Source of the DNA: RYN-230 sp963770535
Lineage (GTDB): Bacteria; Actinomycetota; Actinomycetes; Streptosporangiales; Streptosporangiaceae
DNA: 64,000 nucleotides
Reading direction: 5' to 3'
Assembly: GCA_963770535.1 (NCBI GenBank)
Contig: CAVYPZ010000003.1
Coordinates: 3,658,001-3,722,000 of the forward strand
In this document: in pieces, positions 17,466 through 27,798 of the stretch
Layout of the letters: each line of letters begins with the position of its first letter
How positions within the stretch are numbered: position 1 is the first letter of the stretch
Program-made: the position numbers and the translations under genes
The notes under the pieces: generated by a model
Told to the model about the DNA's origin: nothing
Database searches by the model: none
What the model saw: only the letters and a program-made list of their open reading frames with translations

Positions 17466-19034
17466 TCAGGACTCCGGGCGGGCCTGTGACCCTGGGCCGG
17501 GCGCCCCGGCCACCAGCGGCTCGTCGTCGCCGGCCGGCGCGATCACCGGGGCGAACCGCTTGCCCCTCCCGACGGCCAGGTAGTAGATCACGCCTATCAG
17601 CGTAATGACGATGGCCACGGTCCACAGGATCGGGATACGGTTCACGAACCCGATCCCGAAGCTGAGCAGGCCCGCGGTCTGCTTCGGCTCGGGGTTGCTG
17701 GCCGCCCGCGGCCAGGCGAAGTTGACCAGCATGGCCCCGCCGTAGGCCAGCGCGAGCACGTTGACCACCGGGCCCCAGCGGCGCAGGCTGAACGGCGCGC
17801 TGACCTTGGGCCAGCCGCGCAGCCGGGCCCGCATGATCACCAGGTTGCCCAGGAAGTAGCTGAGGTAGATCATGCCGGTCGCGGCGATGGCGATGATCCC
17901 CGCTCCCGAGTACTTCAGGAACGGCACCGCGGCCAGCACGGCGACCACGATGCAGGCCCACACCGGCGTGTGCAGGGCAGGCGAGACCCGGGACAGCGGC
18001 CCGGAGAACGGGAGCTGGTTGTCCCGGGCCATGCCGAAGCACAGCCGGATCGTCGCGGCCAGGATCGACAGGCAGCAGACGAAGATGGCCGCCGACACCA
18101 CCAGCAGGTAGATGGTGGCCAGCGCGGACGGGAAGTTGGCCTCGATGATCGTGGCCGGGGTCCACCCCTGGCTGATCGCGGTGTGCAGGTTGGGGATGGC
18201 CATCAGCGTGCCCAGCAGGAACACCCCGCCGATGACGAACGCCCCGATCACCGAGAACAGCACCGCCTTGGGCGCGGCACTGCGCGGGTTCCGGGTCTCC
18301 TCGGCCAGGGTGGAGGCGGTGTCGAACCCGTAGATGACGAACAGGCTCATGAACATGGCGGCCAGGAACGAGTTCGGCCCGACGTGCAGGCCGCCGCTGT
18401 CGGTGACCACCTTGAAGCCCTGGTGGTTGTGGAAGATCAGGAGCACGATCGCGAAGACGAACATGCCGAGGATCTCGAACAGCACCCCGGTGTTGTTGAT
18501 CAGCGCGACCAGCCGCACGCCGTAGATGTTCAGCACGGTGATGATGACCAGCACGATCAGGGCCACCACCAGCTGGGTGTGCAGGCTGGCCGCGTTCAGG
18601 CCGTGCCAGCCCAGCCCGTTCAGCGCCGGGATGAGCGCGATCGGGATGGTCGCGACCACCGCGGTCACGGTCAGGATGCCGGCGAACAGGTAGATCCAGC
18701 CGGTGAACCATGAGTACGTCCGGCTGGCCAGGTACTTGGTCCACTGGAACACCGACCCGGCCACCGGGTAGTGGCTGGACACCTCGGCGAAGTTGAGCGC
18801 GACCAGGAACTGGCCGGCCGCGACCACCGGCCAGGTCCAGATGAACACCCCCCCGATCGTGGTCAGGCCCAGCGCGAACAGGGTGAAGATGCCGGTCGAG
18901 GGCGAGATGTAGCTGAACGCCACCGCGAAGGAGCTGCCCAGCCCGAGCGACCTCTTGAGTTCCTGCTTGTAGCCGAACCGGGCCAGGTCGGCGGAATCCC
19001 GTTCGTGCTCGGCGGAGTGCGGGGTGCTGGTCAT
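17466..19034 (-). CDS. APC-superfamily amino acid/amine permease
   Basis: A 522-residue secondary transporter with about twelve hydrophobic segments and the APC features FAVAFSYISPSTGIF and YGFDTASTLAEETRNP, placing it nearest the BAT1/GabP-like amino acid and amine uptake group. GGGAGG precedes the ATG by four bases. The divergent kinase and a dimethylglycine/sarcosine dehydrogenase-like gene suggest uptake of a choline-, ethanolamine- or sarcosine-related compound. That substrate is inferred from context only. Confidence 0.9.
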   Translation of the reverse strand: MTSTPHSAEHERDSADLARFGYKQELKRSLGLGSSFAVAFSYISPSTGIFTLFALGLTTIGGVFIWTWPVVAAGQFLVALNFAEVSSHYPVAGSVFQWTKYLASRTYSWFTGWIYLFAGILTVTAVVATIPIALIPALNGLGWHGLNAASLHTQLVVALIVLVIITVLNIYGVRLVALINNTGVLFEILGMFVFAIVLLIFHNHQGFKVVTDSGGLHVGPNSFLAAMFMSLFVIYGFDTASTLAEETRNPRSAAPKAVLFSVIGAFVIGGVFLLGTLMAIPNLHTAISQGWTPATIIEANFPSALATIYLLVVSAAIFVCCLSILAATIRLCFGMARDNQLPFSGPLSRVSPALHTPVWACIVVAVLAAVPFLKYSGAGIIAIAATGMIYLSYFLGNLVIMRARLRGWPKVSAPFSLRRWGPVVNVLALAYGGAMLVNFAWPRAASNPEPKQTAGLLSFGIGFVNRIPILWTVAIVITLIGVIYYLAVGRGKRFAPVIAPAGDDEPLVAGAPGPGSQARPES

Positions 19035-19081
19035 GGCGCCTCCCAGGTTGAGGCGTAGCGTAAGTTGCGCGCAAAGTTACT

Positions 19082-19141
19082 GTCTAGACCCAATCTCCGC
19101 ACCGGATCACGATCGCGACACTCCCGTGATTTCGTCTAGAC
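19082..19141. promoter_or_regulatory. Paired GTCTAGAC operators of the GntR regulator
   Basis: Two perfect GTCTAGAC palindromes (19082-19089 and 19134-19141), both followed by C, lie 52 bp apart centre to centre, about five helical turns. One is close to the permease start and one to the kinase start. The core equals that of HutC/DasR-type sites (TGGTCTAGACCA). The spacing would allow loop formation and shared control of both directions. Confidence 0.7.
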
Positions 19142-19174
19142 CTTATGCGCCGTATCGCTTTACCCTGCGGTGCA

Positions 19175-20098
19175 ATGGATCATCTGCCCGACTCCGGCCT
19201 GCCGGACCCCGGCCTGCTCGACCAGGTGCCGTGCCTGGCCGCGACCCCGCGCACCGTGCAGCCGCTGCCCGGCGGCCTCACCAACCGCAACTACAAGGTG
19301 ACGACGCCGCACGGCACGTTCGTGGCCCGGGTCTGGTCTCCCGGGAACCTGCTCGCGATCAACCGGGACCACGAGCACCGCAACTCGGTCGCCGCGGCCG
19401 CCGCGGGGGTGGGGGCGCCTGTCGTCGCCTACCGCCCCGAGCACGGCCTGCTCGTGCTGGGCTACATCAACGGAAGAACTTTCCGCAACGAAGACCTCGC
19501 CGACCCGGTCACCATCCCCAGGGTGGCGGCGGCGTGCCGCCGGCTGCACGGGGGCCCGCGGTTCGCCGGTGACTTCGACATGTTCGAGGTCCAGCGGCGC
19601 TACCTGGACGTCGCCACCCAGCATGGGTTCCCCGTCCCGCCGGGGTATGCGGAGCTGATGCCGCAGGTGACCGCCGCCCGCCGGGCCCTCGCCGCCAGCG
19701 GCGAGGGCACCGTGCCGTGCAACAACGACCTGCTCGCCGCGAACTTCATCGACGACGGCGAGAAGATCTGGCTCATCGACTACGAGTACTCAGGCAACGG
19801 CGATCCCTGTTTCGAGCTCGGCAACATCTGGGCCGAATGCGGCCTGTCCGCCGGGGCGCTCGCGGCCCTGGTGCGGGAGTACTACGGCGGTCCGTTGCGG
19901 AATAAGGTGGCGCGCGCCCAGATCCTGGGCCAGATAGGCAGGTACGGATGGACGCTCTGGGGCGCGATCCAGCACGCCAGCAGCCCGATCGAGTTTGATT
20001 TCCAGGGCTGGTCCATGGAGCGGTTCGAGGCGTGCGCGGCCGTGATGACCAGTCCCGCCTGGGGACGCCTGCTGGACGAGGTGGTCCGCAGTGACTGA
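19175..20098 (+). CDS. Choline/ethanolamine kinase-like phosphotransferase
   Basis: This 307-residue aminoglycoside-phosphotransferase/choline-kinase fold protein has a nucleotide loop LPGGLTNRNYKV, catalytic CNNDLLAANFI and metal-binding LIDYEYSGNGDP, all as in LicA-type choline kinases. It is divergent from the APC permease and overlaps the following flavoprotein gene by 8 nt, so it belongs to the same regulon. ATG 19175 is chosen; an in-frame ATG at 19145 would abut the operator. No clear ribosome binding site is seen, so the mRNA may be nearly leaderless. Confidence 0.85.
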   Translation: MDHLPDSGLPDPGLLDQVPCLAATPRTVQPLPGGLTNRNYKVTTPHGTFVARVWSPGNLLAINRDHEHRNSVAAAAAGVGAPVVAYRPEHGLLVLGYINGRTFRNEDLADPVTIPRVAAACRRLHGGPRFAGDFDMFEVQRRYLDVATQHGFPVPPGYAELMPQVTAARRALAASGEGTVPCNNDLLAANFIDDGEKIWLIDYEYSGNGDPCFELGNIWAECGLSAGALAALVREYYGGPLRNKVARAQILGQIGRYGWTLWGAIQHASSPIEFDFQGWSMERFEACAAVMTSPAWGRLLDEVVRSD

Positions 20099-22660
20099 GC
20101 CGCAGGCGCTCCCGTCCCGCGCGCGGGTGATCATCATCGGCGGCGGCGTGATCGGCACCAGCGTCGCGTATCACCTGGCCGAGCGGGGCTGCGGGGACGT
20201 GCTGCTGCTCGAGCAGGGCCAGCTGTCCTGCGGGACCACGTGGCACGCGGCCGGGCTGGTCGGCCTGCTGCGCGCCACCGAGAGCGGCACCCGGCTGGTG
20301 CAGTACTCCACGGACCTCTACGCCCGCCTGGAAGAGGAGACGGGGCTGTCCGCCGGGTTCCGCCGGTGCGGCGGGCTGATCGTGGCCCGCACCCCGGACC
20401 GGCTGACCCAGCTCCGCCGGACCGCGGCCGCCGCCGACGCCTTCGGGCTGGAGGCCCAGATGCTCACCCCCGGGCAGGCCCGGGAGCGGTACCCGGTCAT
20501 GGAGACCGGCGACCTGGCCGGGGCGATCTGGCTGCCCGGCGACGGCAGGGCCAACCCGGCCGATCTCACCTACGCACTGGCCGGGGGAGCCCGGAAGCGG
20601 GGGGTCACGATCCGGGAGCGGATCCGGGTGACCGGGATCCAGACCGCCGACCGGGCAGGCGGCCGGGTGGTGACCGGGGTCCGCACCGCCGGCGGCGACG
20701 TCGAGGCCGAGATCGTGGTCAACTGCGCCGGGCAGTGGGCCAAGCAGGTGGCGGACTGGGTGCGGGGTGACGGTCCCGCTGCACTCCTGCGAGCACTTCT
20801 ACGTGGTCACCGACCAGATCGACGGGATCCACCGGGACCTGCCGGTGCTCCGTGACCCGGACGGCTGGACCTACTTCAAGGAAGAGGTGGGCGGGCTGGT
20901 CGTCGGCGGCTTCGAGCCGGACGCCAAGCCGTGGGTGCCCCCGGACGAGATCCCGTACCCGTTCGAGTTCCAGCTGCTCGGCGAGGACTGGGAGCATTTC
21001 GCGCCGCTGATGGAGCAGGCCGAGCGGCGGATCCCGGCGCTGCGTGACACGGGGATCAAGAAGTTCTACAACGGCCCGGAAAGCTTCACCCCCGACAACC
21101 AGTTCATCGCCGGTGAAGCGCCCGGGCTGCGCGGCTTCTTCGTCGCGGCGGGCTTCAACTCGGTCGGCATCGCGTCCGCCGGCGGGGCGGGCCGGGCGCT
21201 GGCCGGGTGGATCCTGGACGGCGACCCTGGGCTGGACCTGACCGCGGCCGACATCCGGCGGTTCGCGCCGCTGCACGGCAACACCCGCTTCCTGCACGAC
21301 CGGGTCGGCGAGGTCCTCGGCCTGCACTACGCGCTGCCGTGGCCGAACCGGGAGCTGGCCACGGCCCGGCCGCTGCGCCGCTCCCCGGTGCATCACCTGA
21401 CCGCGGCGGCCGGCGCCTGCTTCGGCAGCCGGATGGGCTGGGAGCGGCCCAACGTGTTCGCGCCGGCCGGGCACAGCGCCGGGCATCGAGCTACAGCTGG
21501 GACGCGCCCGGCTGGCTGCCCTGGTCGGTGGCGGAGCAGCGGGCCACCCGCCGCGACGTGGCCCTGTTCGACCAGACGTCGTTCTCCAAGTACCTGATGA
21601 CCGGGCCGGACAGTGAACGGGCCCTGCAGTGGCTGTGCACCGCCGACGTGGCCGTGCCGCCGGGCCGGACCGTGTACACCGGGATGCTCAACGGGAACGG
21701 CCGCTACGAGTCGGACCTGACCGTGACCCGGCTGTCCGCGGAGGAGTTCCTGCTGGTGGCCAGCTCGGCCACGACCGAGCGGGACCTGGACCACATCCGG
21801 CGGCGGATGCCCGCGGGCGCGTTCGCCCGGGTGGTCGACGTGACCTCGGCGTACGCGGTGCTCGGCGTGATGGGGCCCAGGTCGCGGGACCTGCTGGCGT
21901 CGCTGTCCACCGCGGACCTGGGCGATCAGGCCTTCCCGTTCGGGACGAGCCGGGAGATCGACCTGGGCTACTTCCGCCTGCGCGCGACCCGGATCACCTA
22001 CGTGGGTGAGCTGGGCTGGGAACTGTACGTGCCCGCCGAGTGCGCGGTGGGCGTGTTCGAGCTGCTCACCGCGGCCGGCCCGGAGTTCGGGCTGGCCCAG
22101 GCCGGCTACTACACGATCGAGTCGATGCGGCTGGAAAAGGGGTACCGGGCTTTCGGCCGGGAGCTGACCCCCGAGTACGGGCCGGCGGAGGCTGGCCTGC
22201 TGTTCGCCTGCAAGCTGCGTGGCGACGTCCCGTTCCTCGGCCGCGAGGCGGTCGAGGAGGCCCGGGCCGGGGGGACGCGGCGGCGGCTGGTGTCGGTGGT
22301 GGCCGTGCCCGGCAGAGGAGGGCGCCCCGGGACCGATGCTGTGGGGCGGCGAGCTCGTGCTCCGCGACGGGGTGGCGGTCGGCCAGCTGACCTCGGCGGC
22401 CTGGGGCGAGGCGGTCGGCGGGGCCGTGGGCCTGGGCTACCTGCGGCATCCCGGCCGGCGACGTGGTCACGCCGGAGTTCCTGCGCACCGGCCGCTACGA
22501 GGTCAACGCCGGCGGGGACGTCCACCCGGCCACGGTGTCCCTGCGCCCGCCCTTCGACCCCGCCGCCACCCGCGTCCGCCCCGCCACCCCCACCCCCTCC
22601 CGCCCCTCCGCCCCCGCCCCCCCTGCCCCCCGCCGCCCCCCGCCTGACGGATCCCCATGA
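20091..22660 (+). CDS. Dimethylglycine/sarcosine dehydrogenase-like flavoprotein (five frameshifts)
   Basis: The pieces together give one protein of about 850 residues. They are an FAD domain (VIIIGGGVIGTSVAYHL; GTTWHAAGL, where relatives bind FAD covalently through the His) and a GcvT-like C-terminal domain (YVGELGWELYVPAE; MRLEKGYRAFG). Such enzymes demethylate dimethylglycine or sarcosine and pass the carbon to folate. The frame changes near 20765, 21470, 21493, 22308 and 22455. In each case removing one base from a G/C run or neighbour restores the family sequence, so assembly error is more likely than decay. Confidence 0.85.
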
Positions 22661-22709
22661 TCCTGTGCAGCTGGTGCCGGTATTGCGCAGTGGTTGCACA
22701 GGATCATGG
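22655..22709. repeat. Intergenic inverted repeat with 15-bp arms
   Basis: CCATGATCCTGTGCA (22655-22669) and its exact complement TGCACAGGATCATGG (22695-22709) flank a 25-bp centre. It begins within the flavoprotein stop codon and ends before the SulP gene. It could act as a terminator, or be a dispersed REP/MITE-like element of this genome. It occurs once in the window. Confidence 0.75.
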
Positions 22710-22771
22710 CCTGGACCCCGGGGCCGCGCGGGCATGATGGCGGGATCGGGTGCGCGGACGGGGGGTGGGCG

Positions 22772-24500
22772 GTGCGGGCAGCGGGCGGGCGGGCACGGCG
22801 GCCGCTCAGGTGGCCGATGCTGCTCGGGCTGCTGCCCATCCGCCGGGCCCAGGTGCCCGGGGACCTGCTCGCCGGGGTCACGCTGGCCGCGCTGGGCATC
22901 CCCGAGGTGCTGGGCTACGCCCGGATCGCCGGGATGCCGGTGGTCACCGGGCTGTACACGCTGCTGCTCCCGATGGCCCTGTTCGCCGTGCTCGGCGCGT
23001 CCCGCCACCTGGTCGTCGCGGCGGACTCCGCGACCGCGGCCATCCTGGCCGGTGCGCTGATCCGGCTGGCCGATCCCGGCTCCGCGCAGTACGTCCGGCT
23101 GGCCGGGCTCGCGGCCCTGCTCACCGGCGCCCTGCTGATCGTGGCCCGGCTGGCCCGGCTCGGCTTCCTGGCCAGCTTCCTGTCCCGCACGGTCCTGCTC
23201 GGCTTCCTGACCGGGGTCGGCATCCAGGTGGCGATCGGGCAGCTGCCGGACATGCTCGGCGTGTCCGCCCCCAGCCCGCGCACGCTGGTCAAGCTCGGGC
23301 AGACCGTCGCCGCGATCCCCCAGGCGCACGGCCTCACCGTCGCCGTGTCGCTCAGCGTCGTGGTGATCATGCTGGCGGCACGCCGGATCACCCGCCGCCT
23401 CCCCGGCGCGCTGATCGCCGTGATCGGCGCGATCATCGCCAGCCGGGCGGCCGACCTGGCCGCGCACGGGGTCAGCGTGCTCGGCCACGTTCCCCGCGGG
23501 CTGCCCGCCTTCGGGCTGCCGGCCCTGGGGCTGCACGACACGCTCGCGCTGCTGGGCACCTCGGCGTCGATCTTCATCGTCATCCTGGCCCAGAGCGCAG
23601 CCACCGCCCGCGCCTACGCGGCCAAGTACGGCGAGCCGTTCGGCACGGACACCGACCTGGTCGGGCTGGGGGCGGGCAACATCGCCGCCGCGTTCACCGG
23701 CACGTTCGTGGTGAACGGGAGCCCGACCAAGACCCAGATCGTGGACGACGCCGGGCGGCCGGAGCCAGCTGGCCTCGCTGACCACCAGCGCGCTGGCCCT
23801 CGTGGTGCTGCTCGTCGCCACCGGGCCGCTGCGCTACCTGCCGGACGCCGCCCTGGCCGCGGTGGTGTTCCTGATCGGTGCCGAACTCGTTGACGTGCGC
23901 GGCATCCGGCGGCTCCTGCTGGTCCGCCGGCGTGAATTCGCGGTCGCGGTGGTCACCGCGATAGCGGTGGTCGGGCTCGGCATCACCGACGGCATCGTGG
24001 TGGCCGTGATCGCCTCGATCATCGATCACCTGCGGCACAGCTACCGGCCGAGCAACAGCGTGCTGGTGAAATCGGCGGCCGGCCACTGGCGCACCACGCC
24101 GGTCACGCCGGGCGCGCGGACCGAACCGGGGCTGGTCATCTACCGTTTCGGCACCGGCCTCTACTTCGCGAACGCCTCCGTGCTGGCGGAAGATGTCATC
24201 GCGCTCAGTACCCGGGGCGGCCCGCTGCGCTGGTTCGTGCTCGACGGCGCGGCGGTCGGCGACGTGGACTACACCGCCTCCTCGGTACTCAGCCGCGCCA
24301 TCGCGCAGCTGCACGAGCATGACATCCAGTTCGTGGTGACCAGCCTGATGATCCCGGTGCGCCAGCAGCTCGAGCACTACGGGATCAGCGGCGCCGCGGG
24401 CCCGGACGCCTACTTCGACACGCCGGGTCAGGCCCTCGAGGCATTCCACGCCGCCACGCCCCGGCCGGACCCGCCGCCGCCGGCCCGCCCGCCTGCCTGA
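22772..24500 (+). CDS. SulP-family anion transporter with STAS domain (frameshifted)
   Basis: About 575 residues: a SulP membrane domain with 10-14 hydrophobic segments (GIPEVLGYARIAGMPVVTGL; GAGNIAAAFTGTFVVNGSP) and a C-terminal STAS domain (FVLDGAAVGDVDYTASSVL). The family moves sulfate, bicarbonate or other anions by proton or sodium symport. The frame changes near 23755, where deleting one G from GCCGGGCGG restores DAGGRSQLASL. GTG 22772 after a G-rich stretch is the likely start. Substrate cannot be told. Confidence 0.85.
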
Positions 24501-25652
24501 TCAGGGCGCGGGGACGATCTGGCCGGACGCGCTCCCGAAGTCGATCCGGGAGCCGTCCGGCCCGGGCGCGGAGCCGGACAGCGTGACGGTGTCGCCGTCG
24601 GCCAGGTAGGCCCGGGGCCGCCCGTCCGGCAGGGTGACCGGGTCGCGGCCGCCGGCCGTGATCTCCAGCAGCGAGCCCATCTCGTCCCGGCGGAAGCTGG
24701 ACACGGTGCCCGAGCCGTACAGGTCGCCAGTGCGCAGCGCGGCGCCATTCACGGTCAGGTGCGCGAGCTGCTGGGCGCCGGTCCAGTACATGGTGGCGAA
24801 GCGGGGCCGCGAGATGACCTGGCCGTTGATGCTCACCGTGAGGTCGATGTCCAGCCCCCAGGGCACGCTTTCCCGCAGGTAGCCCAGGGGTTCGGGGTCT
24901 TGCGCGGGGGGCGCCACCCGGGCCTGCTCCAGCGCGGCCAGCGGGACCACCCAGGGCGAGATCGTGGTCGCGAAGGATTTGCCCAGGAACGGCCCCAGCG
25001 GCCGGGACTCGAACGCCTGGATGTCCCGCGCGCTCCAGTCGATCAGCAGGACCACGCCGAACACGTGCTCGGCGAACGCCCCGGCCGGAACGGGCTGGCC
25101 CGGCGCCGACCCCATGCCCACCACGAAGCCGATCTCGGCCTCGAAGTCCATCCGGCGCGTGGGGGCCAGCTCGGGCCGGGCGTGGCCGGGAGCGAGCTGG
25201 CCGCGCGGGCGCGGGACCGGCGTGCCGCTGACCACTACGGTGCCGGCCCGGCCGTGGTACCCGACCGGCATCTCCCGCCAGTTGCGGTGCAGCTGCGGGT
25301 CGCCGGGCCGCAGGACCCGCGCCGCGTTGGTCGCGTGCTCGAGCGAGGAGTAGAAGTCCGCGAAGTCCGCCACCTCGAACGGGAGGTGCAGCGTGGCCTC
25401 CGCGATCGGCACGAGGTCACTGATCTGGCCGCCGCTGACCGACCCGACCAGGCGTTCCCGGGTGCGCTGCCAGGCCCGCGGGCCGCGGCTCATGAACGCG
25501 TTGAGGGAGGGCCCGGCGAAGATCGGGTCGCCGAACGCCCGGTGCAGGTCGATGATGTAGTCGCCGAGGCCAGCCCCCACGCGGGGGCTGTCCGTGCCGC
25601 GGGAGAACACGCAGTACGGCAGGGCGTGCTCGGTGAACGTCAGCAAGGTCAA
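24501..25652 (-). CDS. fahA: Fumarylacetoacetase
   Basis: The last enzyme of tyrosine breakdown, splitting fumarylacetoacetate into fumarate and acetoacetate. The 383-residue protein shows ADFADFYSSLEHA (metal Asp), MDFEAEIGFVVG (two Glu ligands) and LLIDWSARDIQAFE (Asp ligand). It starts with TTG overlapping the GntR stop by 4 nt (TTGA). It forms one operon with hmgA and the GntR gene. Confidence 0.94.
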   Translation of the reverse strand: MTLLTFTEHALPYCVFSRGTDSPRVGAGLGDYIIDLHRAFGDPIFAGPSLNAFMSRGPRAWQRTRERLVGSVSGGQISDLVPIAEATLHLPFEVADFADFYSSLEHATNAARVLRPGDPQLHRNWREMPVGYHGRAGTVVVSGTPVPRPRGQLAPGHARPELAPTRRMDFEAEIGFVVGMGSAPGQPVPAGAFAEHVFGVVLLIDWSARDIQAFESRPLGPFLGKSFATTISPWVVPLAALEQARVAPPAQDPEPLGYLRESVPWGLDIDLTVSINGQVISRPRFATMYWTGAQQLAHLTVNGAALRTGDLYGSGTVSSFRRDEMGSLLEITAGGRDPVTLPDGRPRAYLADGDTVTLSGSAPGPDGSRIDFGSASGQIVPAP

Positions 25653-26422
25653 GGAATGTCCAGGGAGATCGCGAATGTGAAGCGGTCGCCACGGTAGTGG
25701 ATCCGGGCCACATCCACCGGGGTAGTCCCGGCCGCGTAGGTCACGTTTTCGGAAACCAGCACCGGGCTGAGCGCATCGATCTGCAGCAGCGCGGCCACCT
25801 CGGCCGGCGCGGCCCGGGCCGACACCTCGTTGTCGATCCTGGTCAGTGGCAGGGACAGCTCATCACGCAGAATCCTGGTCACCGGGGCCCGGGCCAGCGC
25901 GGCGTCGGTCACCAGGTCCGCATGCTCAGGGCGCAGGTAGTTCTCGGCGTAGCTGACCGGTGCGCCGCCGTCGAGGCGCAGCCTGCGGATCAGCACGGCC
26001 TCACGCACCGGGCCCAGCCGGGCGGGCAGCGCGCCGGGCGGCACCCGGGCCCGGCCGAGGACCCGCACCTCGTCGCTGGACTGCTGGGCCATGACCGCGT
26101 CCGCCGACCCCAGCACGCGCAGCGCCCGGGTGCGCAGCGCATCGGGGTTGACGAACGTGCCGCGCCGCCGGTGCCTGCTGATCAGGCCGTCGGCGGCCAG
26201 GGAACTCAGCGCCTGGCGCACGGTGGCCAGGCTCACCCCGTAGTGCCGGGCGAGCTGCGCCTCGGTCGGGAGCCGGAGCCCGCCGCCGGCGTCGAACCCC
26301 GCAATCGAGGCGCGCAGGCTCTGGGCCAGCTGGTACCACAGCGGCAGCACGCTGCTGAACTGGGGTGGCGCCACCGCGAGCAGCGCGTCACCCGGGGACG
26401 GCGGGAGCGGGGCCTGCGTCAC
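25649..26422 (-). CDS. GntR-family regulator of the homogentisate operon
   Basis: A 257-residue HutC/UTRA-type regulator: winged helix near residues 35-90 (RLPTEAQLARHYGVSLATVR), then the effector domain. It lies between hmgA and fahA with 4-nt overlaps on both sides (GTGA and TTGA), so its level is tied to the enzymes. It probably represses the operon until a tyrosine intermediate accumulates, acting at the inverted repeat before hmgA. The effector is inferred. Confidence 0.9.
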   Translation of the reverse strand: MTQAPLPPSPGDALLAVAPPQFSSVLPLWYQLAQSLRASIAGFDAGGGLRLPTEAQLARHYGVSLATVRQALSSLAADGLISRHRRRGTFVNPDALRTRALRVLGSADAVMAQQSSDEVRVLGRARVPPGALPARLGPVREAVLIRRLRLDGGAPVSYAENYLRPEHADLVTDAALARAPVTRILRDELSLPLTRIDNEVSARAAPAEVAALLQIDALSPVLVSENVTYAAGTTPVDVARIHYRGDRFTFAISLDIP

Positions 26423-27739
26423 CGGCCGGCACTGGGCGCCGCGAACGACGGGGCCAGCCCGTCCCAGACCGAGTCGTAGTCGGGCTGGAGGTGCGCCGCC
26501 TCCATGGCCTGCCTGGTCGCGACGATCATCCAGCGGCTCTCGAACATGAACGCCAGCGTGTCCGCCACCTTCTGCGGGGCCAGGTCAGCGCGGCTGGCCC
26601 GGGCGAACGTCTCAGCGTCCGGGCCGTGCGAGGTGAACGTGTTGTGCAGGCTCGCCCCGCCGGGCAGGAAGCCCTCGGCCTTGGCGTCGTAGGCCCCCCG
26701 GACCAGGCCCATGAACTCCGACATCACGTTGCGGTGGAACCAGGGCGGCCGGAAGGTGTCCTCACCGACGAGCCACCGTGGCGGGAAGATGACGAAGTCC
26801 ACGTTGGCCAGGCCCGGCGTGTCGGACGGGGACGTGAGCACGGTGTAGATCGACGGGTCCGGGTGGTCGAAACTGACCGTGCCCAGCACCATGAAGGCCG
26901 CCGTGTCGTACTTGACCGGCACATAGCTGCCGTGCCAGGCCACGACGTCCAGCGGCGAGTGGTCATAGCCGGCCGCCCACAGGTTGCCGCCGAACTTCTG
27001 CACCACCTCCACCGGGCCGCCGCGCTCCTCGTAGGCGGCCTCGGGTGCCAGGAAGTCACGCTCGTTGGCCAGCCCGTTGGCGCCGATCGGGCCGCGCTCG
27101 GGGAGGGTGAACGGGGCGCCGTAGTTCTCGCACAGGTAGCCGCGGGCCGGGCCGGCGGGCAGGTCCACCCGGAACCGGATGCCCCGGGGCACCACGGCGA
27201 TCTCGCCCGGGCGCCAGGTGCAGCGGGCCCAGCTCCGTGTGCAGCACCAGCGTGCCCTGCTGCGGCACGAAAAGCAGTTCCCCGTCGGAGTCCACGAAAT
27301 AGCGGTCCGTCATCGGCGACGTGGCCGCGTACAGGTGCACGGCCATGCCGCTGCGGGTCCGCAGGTCGCCGTTGCCGCCCACGGTGTAGAGGCCGTCGAC
27401 GAAATCCACCGGGCCGGCGGGCAGCGGCAGCGGGTCCCAGCGCAGCCGGTTGGGATCCGGCTCGATCTCGTCGAACGGCGTCCCGCGCAGCGAGCCGTTG
27501 CCGATCCGGTCGAAGCGCGGGTGCGCCGCGGACGGCATGATCCGGTACACCCAGGTCCGCCGGTTGGCCGCGCGCGGCTGGGTGAACGCGGTCCCGCTGA
27601 GCTGCTCCGCGTACAGCCCCAGCGGGGCGCGCTGCGGCGAGTTGCGGCCCTCGGGCAGGGCCCCGGGGACCGCTTCGCTGACGAACTCGTTCCCGAAGCC
27701 AGGCTGGTAGTGATGGCCGTCCGTGTGCGCGTCCGCCAT
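26419..27739 (-). CDS. hmgA: Homogentisate 1,2-dioxygenase (frameshifted)
   Basis: An iron dioxygenase that opens the ring of homogentisate to maleylacetoacetate. The N-terminal part (YQPGFGNEFVSEAVPGALP) and the C-terminal part with iron ligands (WFHRNVMSEFMG; SLHNTFTSHGPD) are in different frames. Near 27208 removal of one G from CCCGGGCGAG restores LAPGEIAVVPRG. ATG 27739 follows GGGAG at six bases. No maleylacetoacetate isomerase gene lies in the window. Confidence 0.92.
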
Positions 27740-27756
27740 GGCTGCTCCCGGTATCG

Positions 27757-27779
27757 TCTGATTCCTCTGCTCAATCAGA
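27757..27779. promoter_or_regulatory. Inverted-repeat operator before hmgA
   Basis: TCTGATT and AATCAGA form perfect 7-bp arms around a 9-bp spacer, 18-40 bp upstream of the hmgA start. AT-rich compared with its surroundings and correctly placed to block transcription, it is the likely site of the GntR regulator in this operon. Confidence 0.6.
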
Positions 27780-27798
27780 TCATTAGGGTGGCCGGGGG

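Noticed and set aside
22655..22709. Terminal inverted repeats of an insertion sequence
   Set aside because: The arms enclose only 25 bp and there is no transposase or target-site duplication.
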